From NCBI GenBank assembly GCA_025677815.1, contig JAIXMP010000003.1:1798001-1862000 (forward strand): DNA of 64,000 nt, in the 5' to 3' direction. The notes under the pieces are model-generated. The model saw only the letters and a program-made list of their open reading frames with translations. It was not told the DNA's origin and searched no databases. Positions 12,338 through 25,257 of this stretch are shown piece by piece. This DNA is from Phascolomyces articulosus (lineage: Eukaryota; Mucoromycota; Mucoromycetes; Mucorales; Lichtheimiaceae). Made by a program: the position numbers and the translations under genes. Each line of letters begins with the position of its first letter. The first letter of the stretch is position 1.

Positions 12338-13158
12338 GATTGACGGATATATTATTTCTTATTGTTAAAGAAGAAGTTTGAAGAAAAAGAAAAAGAAACA
12401 AACAAATATAAAATGGGGAAGGATCTCTTTTTTTTTTTAATGCATCTCGGAGAATCAAAAAAACGGTCTGTTGTTATGATTTTTTTCTCATATTCAAAAG
12501 TGATGTTTGGTTATGCCTTTTGGTCATTCATGTCAGTTCATCTTTCCTTTTATTTTGTTTTTGCGTAATATGGCGCATATAATTGAAACCAATCATTTAA
12601 TATTCTATTCTCGGATGTATTAAAGCTTGTTTCTTTTTCACACGATGTATTATTTATATCGAACGAACGAACGCATGATATGTTTATTATAATGCCCGTA
12701 TAGTGCTTTTTTATTTACAACAATAAAGTTACTATTTTAGTATCATTTTTGTTATTTATTTTGCATGTATACATTTATACATGGTATATCCTACTCAATC
12801 ACACCTTCGAGCCGTCAGGTGAACTCTTTTTTCACTACGATTTAAAACATTGTTGGTATCACAACTGTTTTTATTGATCGGTATTGTATTCTGTTTCTGT
12901 TCAACAATGTTTTTAGAGGTAGTTAGTGTAATATACGTGGTGATGATGGAGATATATAAGGATCATATAGAATATAATAATAAAGAAAGTCCCTTTCGTT
13001 GAACGGGAATATTCTATTCCATTCTATTGGCTAATATGAACCTCTCCGACATAACGTGGACTTGGATTATTGCAAAAAATAAGGCATTAATTCTCTCTTT
13101 TTATATATATCTTTCTCCTCCTCTTATTTTTTTTTTTTTGAAACAATTTATCTCAAAA
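12338..13158. other. Divergent promoter region
   Basis: Spacer between the start of the DinB-like gene (-) and the glucosidase II gene (+). Both promoters must lie here. An in-frame upstream ATG at 13036 would lengthen the glucosidase by 41 residues; I judge it to be leader sequence. No other gene seen. Confidence 0.5.
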
Positions 13159-16100
13159 ATGAAATGGGGACAACGATGCCTATCTAGGCTTCACGTCCTC
13201 ATCACCATTGGTTTGGTGTTTGCATTGATGACAGCAACTACGTTAGCCATGAAAAAAGATGATTTTAAAACTTGTTCACAATCAGGATTCTGTCGCCGGA
13301 ATCGTGCCTATGCCGACATGGTGTCTGAAAAGGGTAGTTCTTTCCAATCCCCTTATACACTTGTCGCGGACAGTGTACGTACCGAAGCACCATCCCATAT
13401 CACTGCTGATATCAAGAATATCGATACAAATATCTTTTTAACACTTGATGTGTACCTTTTACAAGATAATACAGCACGCGTCCGTGTTAATGAAAAACAG
13501 CCAATCAAACCACGCTACGATGATCACAGTCAATATACCTTACAAGGCGAACCTGTTCTTCGTCAAACATCGGATGATCTTACCCAGGTGGAAACTAGTC
13601 CTGAAGGTGTTGTTACTATTGTGATGAAAGATGATAACACTTCACGTAAAATTGTGATGCATCCTCATCCATTCCGAGTCGAGTTTCTTGTCAATGATAC
13701 CCCTCTCATTTCGTTGAATGATCGTGGTCTTTTCAATTTTGAACATCTTCGTACCAAGGAATCACATAAGCCTACCATGATCCGTCAAGATCAAGAAGGA
13801 GATGAAGAATCATCATCCGTGGAAGAAAAAGAAGCTCCTTGGGAAAGTGGATCATGGGAAGAATCTTTCAAGACTTGGACGGATCCAAAACCTAATGGGC
13901 CCGAAAGTATTGCCATGGATATCACGTTCCATGATTTTGGTCACGTTTACGGTATTCCAGTAAGTTTTCTATTCTTCTTTTTCTTTTCTTTTTTTCATAT
14001 GTATACATATATAAATAGGGGCAAAAGGAAAAGGGTTCTTGCGATGATGCATTGATATTGATAGCATTCATAATTTATCCAGGAACATGCATCAAGTTTA
14101 TCATTAAAGGAAACGCGTGGTGGTGATAATGCTTATACTGATCCTTATCGATTGTACAACACAGATGTATTTGAATATGCATTGGATAGCCCAACTTCTT
14201 TGTATGGTGCTGTACCTTTGATGGTAGCTCATCGAGTGGGTCAATCAGCTGGTGTATTTTGGATGAACCCATCAGAAACTTGGATTGATATTGTAAAGTC
14301 CAAGAGTGAACAACAGGTAAGAAAGAAAAAAAAATGACTTGATTTCCTTCTTTATCCTAATCATTCTTACAAAAATAAAATAAACTAAATTTTCCTATTT
14401 TCCCCCATTTATCTAGAGCTCTGTTCAAAAAGTATTAAGTTTTGGTAAAAAGAGCCAAGGCAAGATTTCCACTCAAACACATTGGATCTCTGAAGCTGGT
14501 GTTATTGACTTGTTTGTCTTCTTTGGTCCATCCACCAAGGATGTTCTTCGTCAATATACCAAATTGACAGGCACACCTATGCTTCCTCAACAGTTTTCTC
14601 TTGGCTATCATCAGTGCCGTTGGAATTATATTAATCAAAAGGATGTATTGGAAGTGGATAGTCAATTTGATGAACATGATATGCCTTATGATGTCATTTG
14701 GTTGGATATTGAATACACAGATGACAGAAAGTACTTTACGTGGGAAAACAGTAAGTTCCCTGAACCTATCAAGATGGAACAAGTCCTTGACAGCAAGGGT
14801 CGAAAGGTAATATATAGCAGAAATTCAATTTTAGTGGAAGGAAAAAAAAATTACATACTAACGATATGTTTTATTTATTTATTTTTGCGTATTTGAAATT
14901 ATCAATAATAACAACAAACTAGCTTGTCGTTATCATTGATCCTCATATCAAACGCGCAGACAAGTATCGTATTTGTGAAGAAGCAAAGAAGGACGGGTTA
15001 TTTGTCAAGAAACCTGATGGGGATGATTATGAAGCTTGGTGCTGGCCTGGTCAATCTTCATGGGTTGATTTCAATAGTCCTGAAGCACGTACATGGTGGA
15101 AGGAACAATTTAAATTTAACAAGTTTATTGGTACTCAAGAAAACGTTCACATCTGGAACGATATGAATGAACCTTCGATTTTTAATGGTCCAGAAATTAC
15201 GATGCAAAAGGAAATGATCCATTATGGTAACTGGGAACACCGTGTCCTTCATAATCTTTACAGTTTACTTTCGGTAAGTTTTTTTTTATATTTGATTCCT
15301 CTTCGCCCCCTATTTTATCTTAAATTCTAAATGTATTTTTCAATCCACACATTTATATATCTAGTTTGCAAGCACTGCTGATGGTGTTCGTGAACGCACT
15401 TCAGTCGAACAACGACCATTTGTACTTTCTCGCGGTTTTTATGCCGGTGCACAACGATATGGTGCTATTTGGACGGGTGATAACATGGCTAATTGGGAAG
15501 CCCTTTACTATTCCAATCCAATGTCTTTGACCAATGGTATGGGTGGTATCGTATTTACGGGTGCTGATGTCCCTGGCTTTTTCAACAACCCAACTTCTGA
15601 ATTATTGGTTCGCTGGTATCAAGCTGCTGTGTATCAACCTTTCTTCCGTGGTCATGCTCATATTGATACAAAACGTCGTGAGCCTTATCTTGTTCCAGAA
15701 CCTTACCGTAGTATGACATTGGCTGCATTACGTGAACGTTATGCACTTTTGCCATATTGGTACACTTTGTTCTACGATGCCTCTCGAGAGGGCACTCCTA
15801 TGATGCGTCCTATGTTTATGGAATTCCCTGAGGATGAAAGTTTGTTTGCTACCGAAGATCAATTTATGGTCGGTTCCGGTATCATGGTGAAACCAGTTAC
15901 TGTTGAAGGTGCAACGGAAACGGATGTTTATTTCACTGGAGATCAGGTAATATATATAAATAAAGATGGAGCATTTGGAACCTTTGGGTAAAAGTAAGAT
16001 CTTGACTGATAAAAAAAAATCGTTATGATAGCCATGGTATGACGCACTTACACATGCACCTGTGAAACTCACTGGTCGCCATACTGTCAGTGCACCTCTT

Positions 16101-16668
16101 GGTAAAATCCCCGCTTACTATCGTGGTGGTCATATTGTCCCTCGTAGAGAACGTATTCGTCGTAGCTCTCACAGCATGAAGCTTGATCCTTTCACTTTGG
16201 TGATTGCTCTTGATCAACAGGTAATAAATAAAACCATGGAAGAAAACAGTATTGGAAAGGAAGGATAAAATAGCAACAAGCCCACATCTAAATTCTCTTT
16301 GAACTCAAAATTAGGGACATTCCAAAGGTACACTCTATGTGGATGATGGTGAAACATTCGATTATGGCACTGGTGCTTATATCCACACCCAATTCAGTTA
16401 TAGCAATGGTGCATTGACATGCGAGAGCATCCATACGGATGCTGAAAGTAAAGCAGCTAAACAATATGCAAAGGAAATGGAAGTATTACGTATTGAACGT
16501 GTCCATATTCTTGGTGTCTCCAAGAAACCCAGTGCCATACATGTTGAAATCGATGGTACCAAGAAGGAATCACTTGCATTTGAATATGATTCAACACATG
16601 CTAAAATCTCTATCAAGGATCCAAAGACTTCCATTGCTAAATGTGGATGGAAGATTTCAGTAGAGTAA
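13159..16668 (+). CDS. gls2: Glucosidase II catalytic (alpha) subunit, GH31
   Basis: ER-luminal alpha-1,3-glucosidase that trims the two inner glucoses from N-glycans in the calnexin cycle, normally with a beta subunit that is not in this window. Seven exons join in phase: 13159-13959, 14083-14316, 14417-14806, 14923-15273, 15365-15946, 16032-16220 and 16315-16668, giving 966 aa, typical for the family. A signal peptide (LHVLITIGLVFALMTATTLA) is followed by the diagnostic FKTCSQSGFCRRNR. The GH31 barrel shows FFGPSTKDVLRQYTKLTG, IWLDIEYTD, the nucleophile motif IWNDMNEPS (Asp about 555), FYAGAQRYGAIWTGDN (acid/base Asp about 631) and PFFRGHAHIDTKRREPY. The C-terminal beta domains end KCGWKISVE. 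The ATG at 13159 was chosen because it precedes the signal peptide. It appears fully functional. Confidence 0.96.
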
Positions 16669-16767
16669 GCAATAAAAAACCATGTACAAAATAAATATAA
16701 ATCAAGAAAAATAAAAGAATTGAATCATTATATTATACAATGTTTTATATATGTGAAAAAGAGAGGT

Positions 16768-17308
16768 CTATTTGTTGGCATGTGCTAGTTGAACGGATGC
16801 TTCAAGTGAATGCATTTGTTGCTTTCCTGATGATAATAATGAACGGATTTTTTCCTAAATAGAATTTCATAAAGATGAGTTGTTGAATGCCTCTTTTTTC
16901 ATTCTGGTGTTTATATTTCCCTATTTACCAAGTCTTTTTCGTTACGGTATCGTTCAAAATCGGCACGAGCAAAGTCTCGAATTTCTTGCTTGTCTCGTTT
17001 ATCGAGTCCTGTTTTTTAATTATTTATGAGTCTCTTTTCCTTGCAATAAATTAATACCCGTTTTATCCATACCTTTTCCACAACGCAAAATGGAGCGATA
17101 AAGTGAAATTACTTGTCCTTTTATCATGAACTATTCATGTAGAAATCGATTAGCATAAATGTAGATATTTTTTATCATGTTGAACAATGAGTATTGCAGA
17201 TAAATAGATATATACATGTGCCAATGACATTTGTGAATCCTTGAAAAATCGAGGTACAGGGGGGGCTGCTTTTGCTTGACTCGCTAATCGTAATGCTGTT
17301 GATCTCAT
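16768..17308 (-). CDS. LYRM2: LYR-motif protein, LYRM2-like
   Basis: A small gene missed by simple ORF finding because all exons are short: 17216-17308, 17073-17130, 16929-17008 and 16768-16854. They join in phase to 105 aa. It contains the LYR tripeptide in VISLYRSILR, followed by the conserved downstream FERYRNEKD (the Phe matters for acyl-ACP binding in this family) and QMHSLEASVQLAHANK at the end, which parallels human LYRM2. The N-terminus (MRSTALRLASQAKAAPP) is a plausible mitochondrial presequence. LYRM proteins are accessory or assembly factors of mitochondrial complexes; LYRM2 has been linked to complex I. The gene converges with the glucosidase gene, 99 bp apart. Confidence 0.88.
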
Positions 17309-17997
17309 GTTTGTTATATAATGTTTATGTAGGGTTGACAGGAAGAGTGAGAAAAAAAAAAAGAATGCCGCTCACCCAAATAATTCAACTTTTTGTTTTT
17401 TTTATTTTGCCAGAACCTGGATTATTACAAAGCATGCTGTTACGTACTAACATATCTATTAGTAACCAGGTATTTCTATGAACAATTGCATTTCTGTTTC
17501 TAAGAATACCATTTTTTTATTGTTACTTTTATTCTACCACAAAATCCCTCTTGTAAAACCATTTCTTCACTAATATCGCCATCATGAAATACTCCATAAG
17601 ATAATATATATAAATAGATTATCAATCCCTCCAATCCAACCCTTTCTTCCAAAAAAACATATATAATATACGGTAACAAAAGGTAGTAGTATTGTTTAAA
17701 TTTTTTTGTTGTTATTATACATTAAAATCTATCTCGAATATTTGAGAATAGAATAATAAAAGAGGTCGCTTTTTAAAAGAAAACGGATGACAAGGTGAAA
17801 ATGCACATCTTTTCTCTTTCTTTTTTCATTCTATTATAGATATATATATATATATCGTTCAAGAATTGGGAGCGTGTTTTTGTCGTGCGTGTGTATTTGT
17901 GAAATGCAGGATGGATGTATATATTGTTGTTGCTGTTGTTTGAGAGGTGTTGCTGGGTGATATTTTATGGTGTGAGAGTATGTATATTGAATTTTAA
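17309..17997. other. Intergenic region, LYRM2 to uS17m
   Basis: About 690 bp upstream of LYRM2 and downstream of the uS17m stop, both on the minus strand. AT-rich with TA repeats near 17841-17855. No gene is recognised. Confidence 0.5.
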
Positions 17998-18351
17998 TTA
18001 TTTCGAGGCGTTTGCACTTCGTACGATTTCAGATACAGTGAAATGCTTGTTCTTGCTAAGAGGTCGGCATGCTTCGATACGGACAACATCACCCAATGCA
18101 CACAATTGGTTTTCGTCATGAGCGAGATAGTTTTTATGTGATTTGATTGTCTAAAGAATAATTAAAAAAAAACCGGTTATTTATTATTATTTCTTCTTCT
18201 CATTAGGGTAAGCTTTGTAAACCAAAAAAAAAAAAGGTCAATGATATATTACCTTGAGAACAATAGGATGCAATTTACTTCTTGTGACCTTGACCTTGAC
18301 GGTCTTGCTCATGGAAGTGCTGGTAACCATACCCAAGAAACTTTGCCTCAT
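17998..18351 (-). CDS. MRPS17: Mitochondrial small-subunit ribosomal protein uS17
   Basis: Two exons (18253-18351 and 17998-18150) join in phase to 83 aa. The sequence follows the bacterial S17 plan: SKTVKVKVTRSKLHPIV, then the KNYLAHDENQLCALGDVVRI core and ECRPLSK-like EACRPLSKNKHFTVSEIV. HDEN followed by GDVV and RPLSK is diagnostic of uS17. It lacks the longer N-terminal part of cytosolic eS11/uS17, so it is the mitochondrial form that binds small-subunit rRNA. The length is nearly identical to bacterial S17 (about 84 aa). The single intron is about 100 bp. Confidence 0.93.
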
Positions 18352-18822
18352 TTTTTTAATAATGTAAATAGGTTGTATTTGTGGTGCCTTGTCAAAATAG
18401 ATTTGAGTTATAAGGTCTGCGTTTTATTTTTGACAAAAAGAAAAAGCAGTCCAGTGGTCAGAAATGCAGACAGCAAGAAAACTGACCACAAAAAAAAAAT
18501 CGCCACACACAAACACATATTTTCTAATGCTTACTACTATGTTACTGTTGTTGTTGCTATTATGTAAAATTTTGTTGTTTTTTATATAAGGATGCTTTAT
18601 AAACGGGTAAAATAATGTACAAGAGATAAAAAGTAAAAAAGGAGGAGTAAGTAAGTGATGGTGACAAGGAGAGGAAGAAGTAGAAATAGAAAAAATACGG
18701 TATATATGTTAGGGTTATGGATGGATATGAATTGATGAGAAAGAGAGAGAAAAGAGGGAAATAATGATGTACTGTGTGGGTAATAATATATAAAGTGATA
18801 TTGTTTTGATACAGTTGATATT
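18352..18822. other. Spacer between uS17m and the Ytp1-like gene
   Basis: About 470 bp containing the uS17m promoter and the 3' UTR of the Ytp1-like gene. The minus strand is pyrimidine-rich and gives spurious hydrophobic reading frames. No gene seen. Confidence 0.5.
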
Positions 18823-21455
18823 TTAGCATACATGACTATCACTACTATTTCGTTCACTACTATAATATTTTGCAACAGAATGTGAATCGGATGAAGATGA
18901 AGAAAGTTGACCATCGTCCACTAAAGGTTGTTCTTCCTGTTTACGACGCCGTTTACTACTGCTTACACGTTCTTTCCTTCGTCCACTTTCTGTTTTACGT
19001 ACTTGCGTTGTTTTTAAATCTTTGGATAAAGAATGTTCATTTTCATTCTTATGACTCGTCTCGCCCACCATGCTGGTGGGCTCGTCGGAAAAAACCACTG
19101 TACGTCGATGATGATGATGTATATCTGCAGATAAAGGGGGAGGGGATGAAGCAGAAGATGCAAATGAAGTAGCACTTCCTGGCGATGTAGCTGAAGCATT
19201 TGAAATCCATGATCGTCGAATATCATTTGTGTCATGAATATCATCTGGTAATACACCACCTACACCACTAAATCCAGAGGATGATCTTGCACGTTGCTTT
19301 TTCACGAAGGTTGGGTCTTGATGGAATGGATTACTATGTTGTTGCGGTTGTTGCTGGGGTGATTGAATTAATAATGATCGACGTTTGGCACGGTATTGAG
19401 AAGGACGCATGGCTGGTGGTTCTTCTACACCACGACGGGCTGGTAATGATCGGGCACGATTCAATTGGCGTTGTTCTTCGTATCGTTGTGCTACCATTTC
19501 GTGTGATTCTCCCAATTGAGGTGTAGGTGGACTATTGCTTTCATTGCTACTAGTAGCCACCGATTCCATATCAGAGAGACCAAGGTATTCATAATATGAA
19601 GAAGAAATAGGTCGAATGTTGCGATAAATAGTACACATGATAAAAACGTAGGTAATCCAAAGAAATGTTACTGCAAGAGTCACATTTACGTACGTTGAAG
19701 GATCATCCACATAATTTCGTACATGGCCCACCCATTGTACGTTAGCTCCCATAAATAAAATACCAACTGCCATGGCAAGGAAAGTAGCAAGTAAACCGCA
19801 AATAATGGTGATGGAAGCAAAAATCCACTTATGTTTACATGATGATCCGTTATTCAACGATAATTGGCCTGTCAATTGTCGATAAGCGTCAGCTCGACCT
19901 CCTGATTCTTCATCATGTTCATTTTCATCGTCATCGTCCAAATCATCTGCGTTTTCAATCGTATCTCTGTTGTTAGAGGATGCGTGAGCAATGAGGCGCG
20001 GTAAGTTATCAGCAGGTGATTTTCTAAACATAATTTGTAATATTCTGGCTACAGAACCAATGATCAACATATGGCCAAGCATACTATGAATTTGTGAAGA
20101 AAATGGATCGTTTTGTGTAAATCCAGCAATAATAGCTAAAAAAAAAAAAATAAAGAAGTATTTGTATTTAAGTATTTGGTTCAAATTACTCAAATTTAAT
20201 TACGCAACATGTACGTTTTCCTCTGCCCCCCAACATAATAATATTCATGATCGTTTCCCACCCCACGAAAGGTACATTTATGTAAAAATTTCATATACCC
20301 GAGCCATTCTCTTTTTGTCTCTTTTTTTCCCCTTGCGGGAAGGGGGAACCGCATTACATGAAATTAAATATTTGTGCATCCATCCCAACCCAAATCCATA
20401 CCTCTGCCTGTCAAGCAAATAATTAAAGCATTGATAAAGTTTCGTTCTCGTAATGCTGGCATCCATGTTTGTAAACTAATGGCGACTGAAAAGACACCAC
20501 CTGCGCACCATAATAATCCAAGGTTGATCGCCCGCCAACCTGATCCAAGGATGGGTATATCTATTTATATAATCAATTTTAGATCAGTTTTTTTTGTTTC
20601 TTATGGAGAGACTAAATCGGGGGAGGGTGGAAATAAAGTGATTTACACAAAAATAATAACAATAAAATCAATTCATTATTATGATGTTATTGTTATTGTT
20701 GTCGTTGCTTTACCTGAAACTATTAAACAGATCAATCCCCATAAGGTTAATAAAAGACCTTCATAATATTCAGGTGTAGAAGATCTTGGTAACGAAAAAA
20801 TATTTAATAAATGTAATAAAGCAAGTGATCCGTAGGCAAGGAAACCACTTCCCATAGCGATCGGCATGAAACATTGGCCCGTTGAAGCAGATGGGGCAGA
20901 AGATGAACAGCTCTCAGTAAACACCATGGCTGCTACCACAAGATAGGCATACCCCACAATTAAAACGATCCATCCAATAGCTAAATGAATTGTTTCTTCT
21001 GGTAAAAGTCGTGCAAACCATGATGATGTTGAAGAAGAACTGAATGAAGATATATCAAACCAGAACCATTTTTGTTCCTGTTGTTGCTGTTGCTGTTGTT
21101 GTTGTTCAGGGGATTGGCGATATTGGTACAAGCCAAATACAGCTTGACCTAAAATAAGGGCGAGTAAAGTATAACCGAGGATGCCAAGTAAAACTCGAAT
21201 GAATGTAAGTGTTTCACCATGACTAGGTGTCGTTGTTGCCATTTGAGCAAACCACCCTACAATGAAACCTACAAGGGCAATGACAAAACCGACCGCGAGG
21301 GTATAAAAGTGGTATCGACGGTGTCGGCGCGCGCCATGAATAAGAGCCAAAGGATAGCAACCGAGAAAAGCAATAGCCATGAGTGAATAGTGTAGGATGA
21401 TAATGGGTTGGCGAAATGGCGCATGGACGGAGAAAGGTACTTCTTCTTGGTCCAT
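18823..21455 (-). CDS. Ytp1-like polytopic membrane protein (DUF2427 + YTP1 domains)
   Basis: Three exons (20714-21455, 20402-20560, 18823-20135) join in phase to 737 aa. Residues 1-~250 contain five or six hydrophobic helices with histidines (FRQPIIILHYSLMAIAFLG, LAIGWIVLIVGYAYL), matching the cytochrome-b561-like DUF2427 region. A Gln run of about ten residues sits near residue 115. The middle holds EYYEGLLLTLWG, SGWRAINLGLLWCAGG and NDPFSSQIHSMLGHML, characteristic of the Ytp1 C-terminal domain. Two more helices follow, then a ~250-residue disordered tail rich in Ser, Arg and Pro ending in repeated Ser/Asp. Family members in yeast have no firm biochemical role; a membrane redox or heme function is inferred only from the fold. 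The 3' end of exon 2 was set by phase. Confidence 0.85.
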
Positions 21456-24078
21456 AACTTTCTTTTTTTTTACTTTTTTAGTTGGAAATAAAAAATTATA
21501 TAAGCATCCAAAACTATTAGCTTAGTTAAAAAATGTTGCCACTTCTTTTTCCTTTTTAAAAATATATAGGGATTGCGTTGGGGTTTGAGGTTGAAAAGGA
21601 TAGAAAAGGAGAAGGAGGGAAGAGTGTTAAAAAGAATGGTAAAGAAACAAAAAAAGAGTGTAACAAGATATCACACAAGAGTAATATAATCCACACCATC
21701 ACACACTCTTTTTTCATTAGATTGTTATGATTTTGCTTTTATTCAACATGTGCCAAAATCCAAATGGGGCAAAGTAAACGAGAGCGGAGGTTCTTTAATA
21801 ACAAGAGTCCGGACCGAAATGATGATTGCCCTGAGCATTTTTAATTTTTCTATATAAATTAAAATCTTCCTGCTGTTCTTCCCTCATTATTATTGACATC
21901 TCCTCTCTCTCTCTCTCTTTACACATACACACATATATTTATATAGAACAGTAGAGGATTCATTATACTTATTTAACCACGATATACATCTTTAAAATAA
22001 GAAATGGCCTTCTTCGTTTGATAAATAAATATAAAACAACCACCCTATCCTCAAGTAGCTGAGCTTTTTTCTATTAATGCATAATCTTGTCTTTCCCAGC
22101 CACCTAATGCAAATTGAATGATTTATAAAAGCCATAACAGAGAATATTTATTATGCAAAAATATGACAGTTTGAGTGTAAATAATAGTGACTTTAGTGTT
22201 TATGATAGATAAGACTGAAAAATATCAACTTTTGGATAAAATACGCTGTTATTATTAAACAGTAATTTATTATCCATGTTTTTTAGTGTTGTTGGAGATC
22301 TGTTCATTATGAAAACCGGACTTTTTGTTTCCTCATGATAAAAATTAAGTCATGCCATTCAAATCTTGACTGTCAATTATTGACATATTAGTATTGTTAT
22401 TTTCCTAAAAAAAAATAAGGTTATTTATTTTAATCGTTTGCTTGTTGTTAAATAATTCTCGTTAGAACAAGAACGAAGAATAAGAATATGTTTCTATAAT
22501 TATAAACTGCCTGATTACGTTTAACTTTTAACTTATAAAATTACACTATAATTTCTGTATATATCCATCTCAAGACCTTTGAAAAGATTACATCAAGACT
22601 GTTATACCTTCTCCCTTGACTATGCGTAAAAAAAACTGGATTTTCATAAAATTGAATACACACAATATCGTTGGAAGCAAAGTATACTTTTATTAGATCT
22701 AAAACAATACTCGTTTTAGTTTAATTTAATGAACTATTGTATTGATTTAAATTCTACTGGTACTTTGAATCTATCCAATACACATACTGAACAGTCATCC
22801 TAAAATGCTAAACTATTTGATTATCAAGAATGCAATGTGCTACCACGCCATTGCTGATGCATTCGATCAAGTCCTTTCTTGATCATCAGTGGAAAAGAAT
22901 AATCCATAATCAAGAAGGTTATTATAAAGTGTATTCCATAGGTTGATAGATTCTCACACGTTCAACAAAAAAGTGGATTCAGGAGTAGTTGCGCTTCCAG
23001 AGAATATGGCAAATCAGTTAAAAAACGATAAGGAGCATCTTATTGCTGCTGTTGTTGCTACTCCTGCCGATAGTATTGAATTCAGTCTACCATCCCGAAT
23101 GCTTCGCGATTTTCTCAAAGAGTGGATATTAATGTTGACTATTCCAACCGAAACAGCTCTTTTGTAAATTGATTTCGGGGAAGTATCCGTTGACATAGTA
23201 TCGAATACAATCGATACTAAGTACCCAACAATCTTCAATAGATGACTTAATCCCCCCCCCCTTGTTGAGAATCGCATGAAGCAGAATTTATATCAAAGTT
23301 GTGTGTATAAAAATATATTTTTGAGTAATAATCAAAATAAAGGTCCAAGTAACAAATGGAAAAAAAACAAGCGACCATGGACAACGTAGATCATGCAAGA
23401 ACATTCTGAATATTTTATTCTATGTTTCAATCATTTAATACTGTGATTGTATTCTCGAATCGATTTGATATACTCAATTTATACAATAGGCTCCCTTGGT
23501 TGATATCTAAAAGAAGAGAATGTGGGGATCATGAAAAATTAATCAAATTGTTGTATCCACTGGAAAAAAAGGATATAATTGTATGAAAGAAAAGTTATGA
23601 GAACCATGTATTTTTTTATCATTGTTCATTATGCCTATTTCTATAGAAGATGTTTTTCTATACAGTTTGAAATAAATAGATTGCTAGATATACTGGAACT
23701 TCATAGAGCAACTCTATTATTCTTATATAATTTTCAATCCAAATAATAAGGCAAAAAAAAGAGCAATTTGTTACTATAATAGTAAATAACAGTAAATCAT
23801 AATCCATTATTGATCTCATAGTTTTTTTTTCATATCCAACACATGATCTTTTTTTTTTTTAAAAAAAAAGACCTGTCATGTTTTCCATATACAGCTGTTG
23901 TCCTGAAATCCTTCAAATATTTTATATCTCGTCCAATTTTTCTTTCGTTGCTATCCTGTTTCAAATGGTCCTCATAAAAATATAACTTTCGATTTTCAAT
24001 TTTTTGCAAAGGGTGACATGATGATGTTTATTAATAGGATGGATTACGGGAGACACAGATAATTTACATTTTGTAAGT
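21456..24078. other. Long AT-rich intergenic region
   Basis: 2.6 kb between the start of the Ytp1-like gene (-) and the last exon of the Rieske gene (-). It contains a CT microsatellite (about 21902-21918) and an A/T-rich imperfect palindrome at 23841-23881. A 74-codon plus-strand frame (22943-23167) has ordinary amino-acid composition and may be a coding relic, but I recognise nothing in it. Confidence 0.5.
23841..23881. repeat. Imperfect A/T palindrome
   Basis: ACATGA followed by TC and a T run is mirrored by an A run, GA, a 4-base bulge and TCATGT. It would form a hairpin of about 17 bp on either strand. No gene end lies close enough to call it a terminator. Confidence 0.6.
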
Positions 24079-25257
24079 CTAACCAATGATGAGCTTGTCT
24101 TCCGTGAAGGAGTATTCTATTCAAAAAAAACCACATATAATATGAATAACCAATATTTTTTTTCTTGGAATGAATTATACCACACACACAGGCACTTTGC
24201 ATAACATTCCAAATTCAACTATTCAACTTACCAGGAATTTCAAGGTTAAGAGGAGCAGGACCCTTGCGAATACGGCCTGAGATATCATAATGGGAACCAT
24301 GGCATGGGCAGTACCAACCTCCATAATCACCAGCTTCACCGATGGGTACACAACCCCTATAAAGATAAATGGAAAAGAACTTTGTGAGTTTTCTCCTGCC
24401 TCTATCTTCATATATATATATCCGTTTTATGTTTTCCCGGAAATAAGAATAGAGAACTTACAAGTGAGTGCAGACACCCAACATGACCAACCATTCAGGT
24501 CGCTTGACACGTTCAGCATCGGCTTGGGGATCACGTAATTCTTGAACGTTGACACCGTTGGCTTCAGCAATTTCGTCAGCAGTACGGTGACGGATAAAAA
24601 CAGGCTTACCACGCCACTTGATAGTAACGTTCTTTCCTTCAGGAATGGCGTTCATATCGACTTCAGCCTTAGCCAAAGCCAAAACATCAGCGGAAGCGGA
24701 CATGTTAGCCAAAAAGTCACTGACAGTTGCTTGAGCACCAGCAGCACTGATCAAACCAGTGGTACCGACCATCATGTAAGCAAATGAGCGACTGGCCTCA
24801 CCGCTTGTGTTGGTCTTTTTGTACTTTGAGAAATCGGGAATGGCAGTTGTGTGGTTGCGACGCAATTGGAAATCGTTAATGGGACCGACTAAAAAAAATT
24901 GTATTGTTATCAATTAATTAATTATCGTGTCTTCTCTACTTTATCGTCGTTGTTGATGTTTTTTTTTACTTCGAATGAACGCTTTCTCCTAATTTTTCTT
25001 AAAAAAATAGACAATTTAATTTATTCATTTATTTATTTCTTACCATTGACGGCAGAGCTGTTGACAAGACCACCAGTGGATCGTTGCTTAATAGAAGAAC
25101 CCAAAACGGGCTTGGCGGCATGGTGATCGTCGTCGTGGCTGGATACACTACCAGTAGAGACGCTCAAAACCTTCTTCAATGCGGGAACTGAAGCAGGAAC
25201 GTTAACAAAGGAGCGGTTGGAGACCGCAGAGGCAAAAGTGCGCGACAATGAGGCCAT
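24079..25257 (-). CDS. RIP1: Rieske iron-sulfur protein of cytochrome bc1 complex
   Basis: 2Fe-2S subunit of respiratory complex III in the inner mitochondrial membrane. Four exons (25044-25257, 24462-24888, 24232-24356, 24079-24116) join in phase to 267 aa. The N-terminus ([17 protein letters not shown]) is a mitochondrial presequence; [19 protein letters not shown] is the membrane anchor. The cluster ligands are intact in CTHLGCVP (Cys ~211, His ~213) and CPCHGSHYD (Cys ~230, His ~233), with the disulfide cysteines at ~216 and ~232. The final 38-base exon was found by phase and by its product [12 protein letters not shown], which completes the usual PAPLNLEIP ending; without it the protein would end in an unrelated short read-through. 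The gene is complete. Confidence 0.96.

Noticed and set aside
13036..13158. Upstream in-frame ATG extending the glucosidase II subunit
   Set aside because: It would place the signal peptide over 40 residues inside the protein; the ATG at 13159 fits the family.
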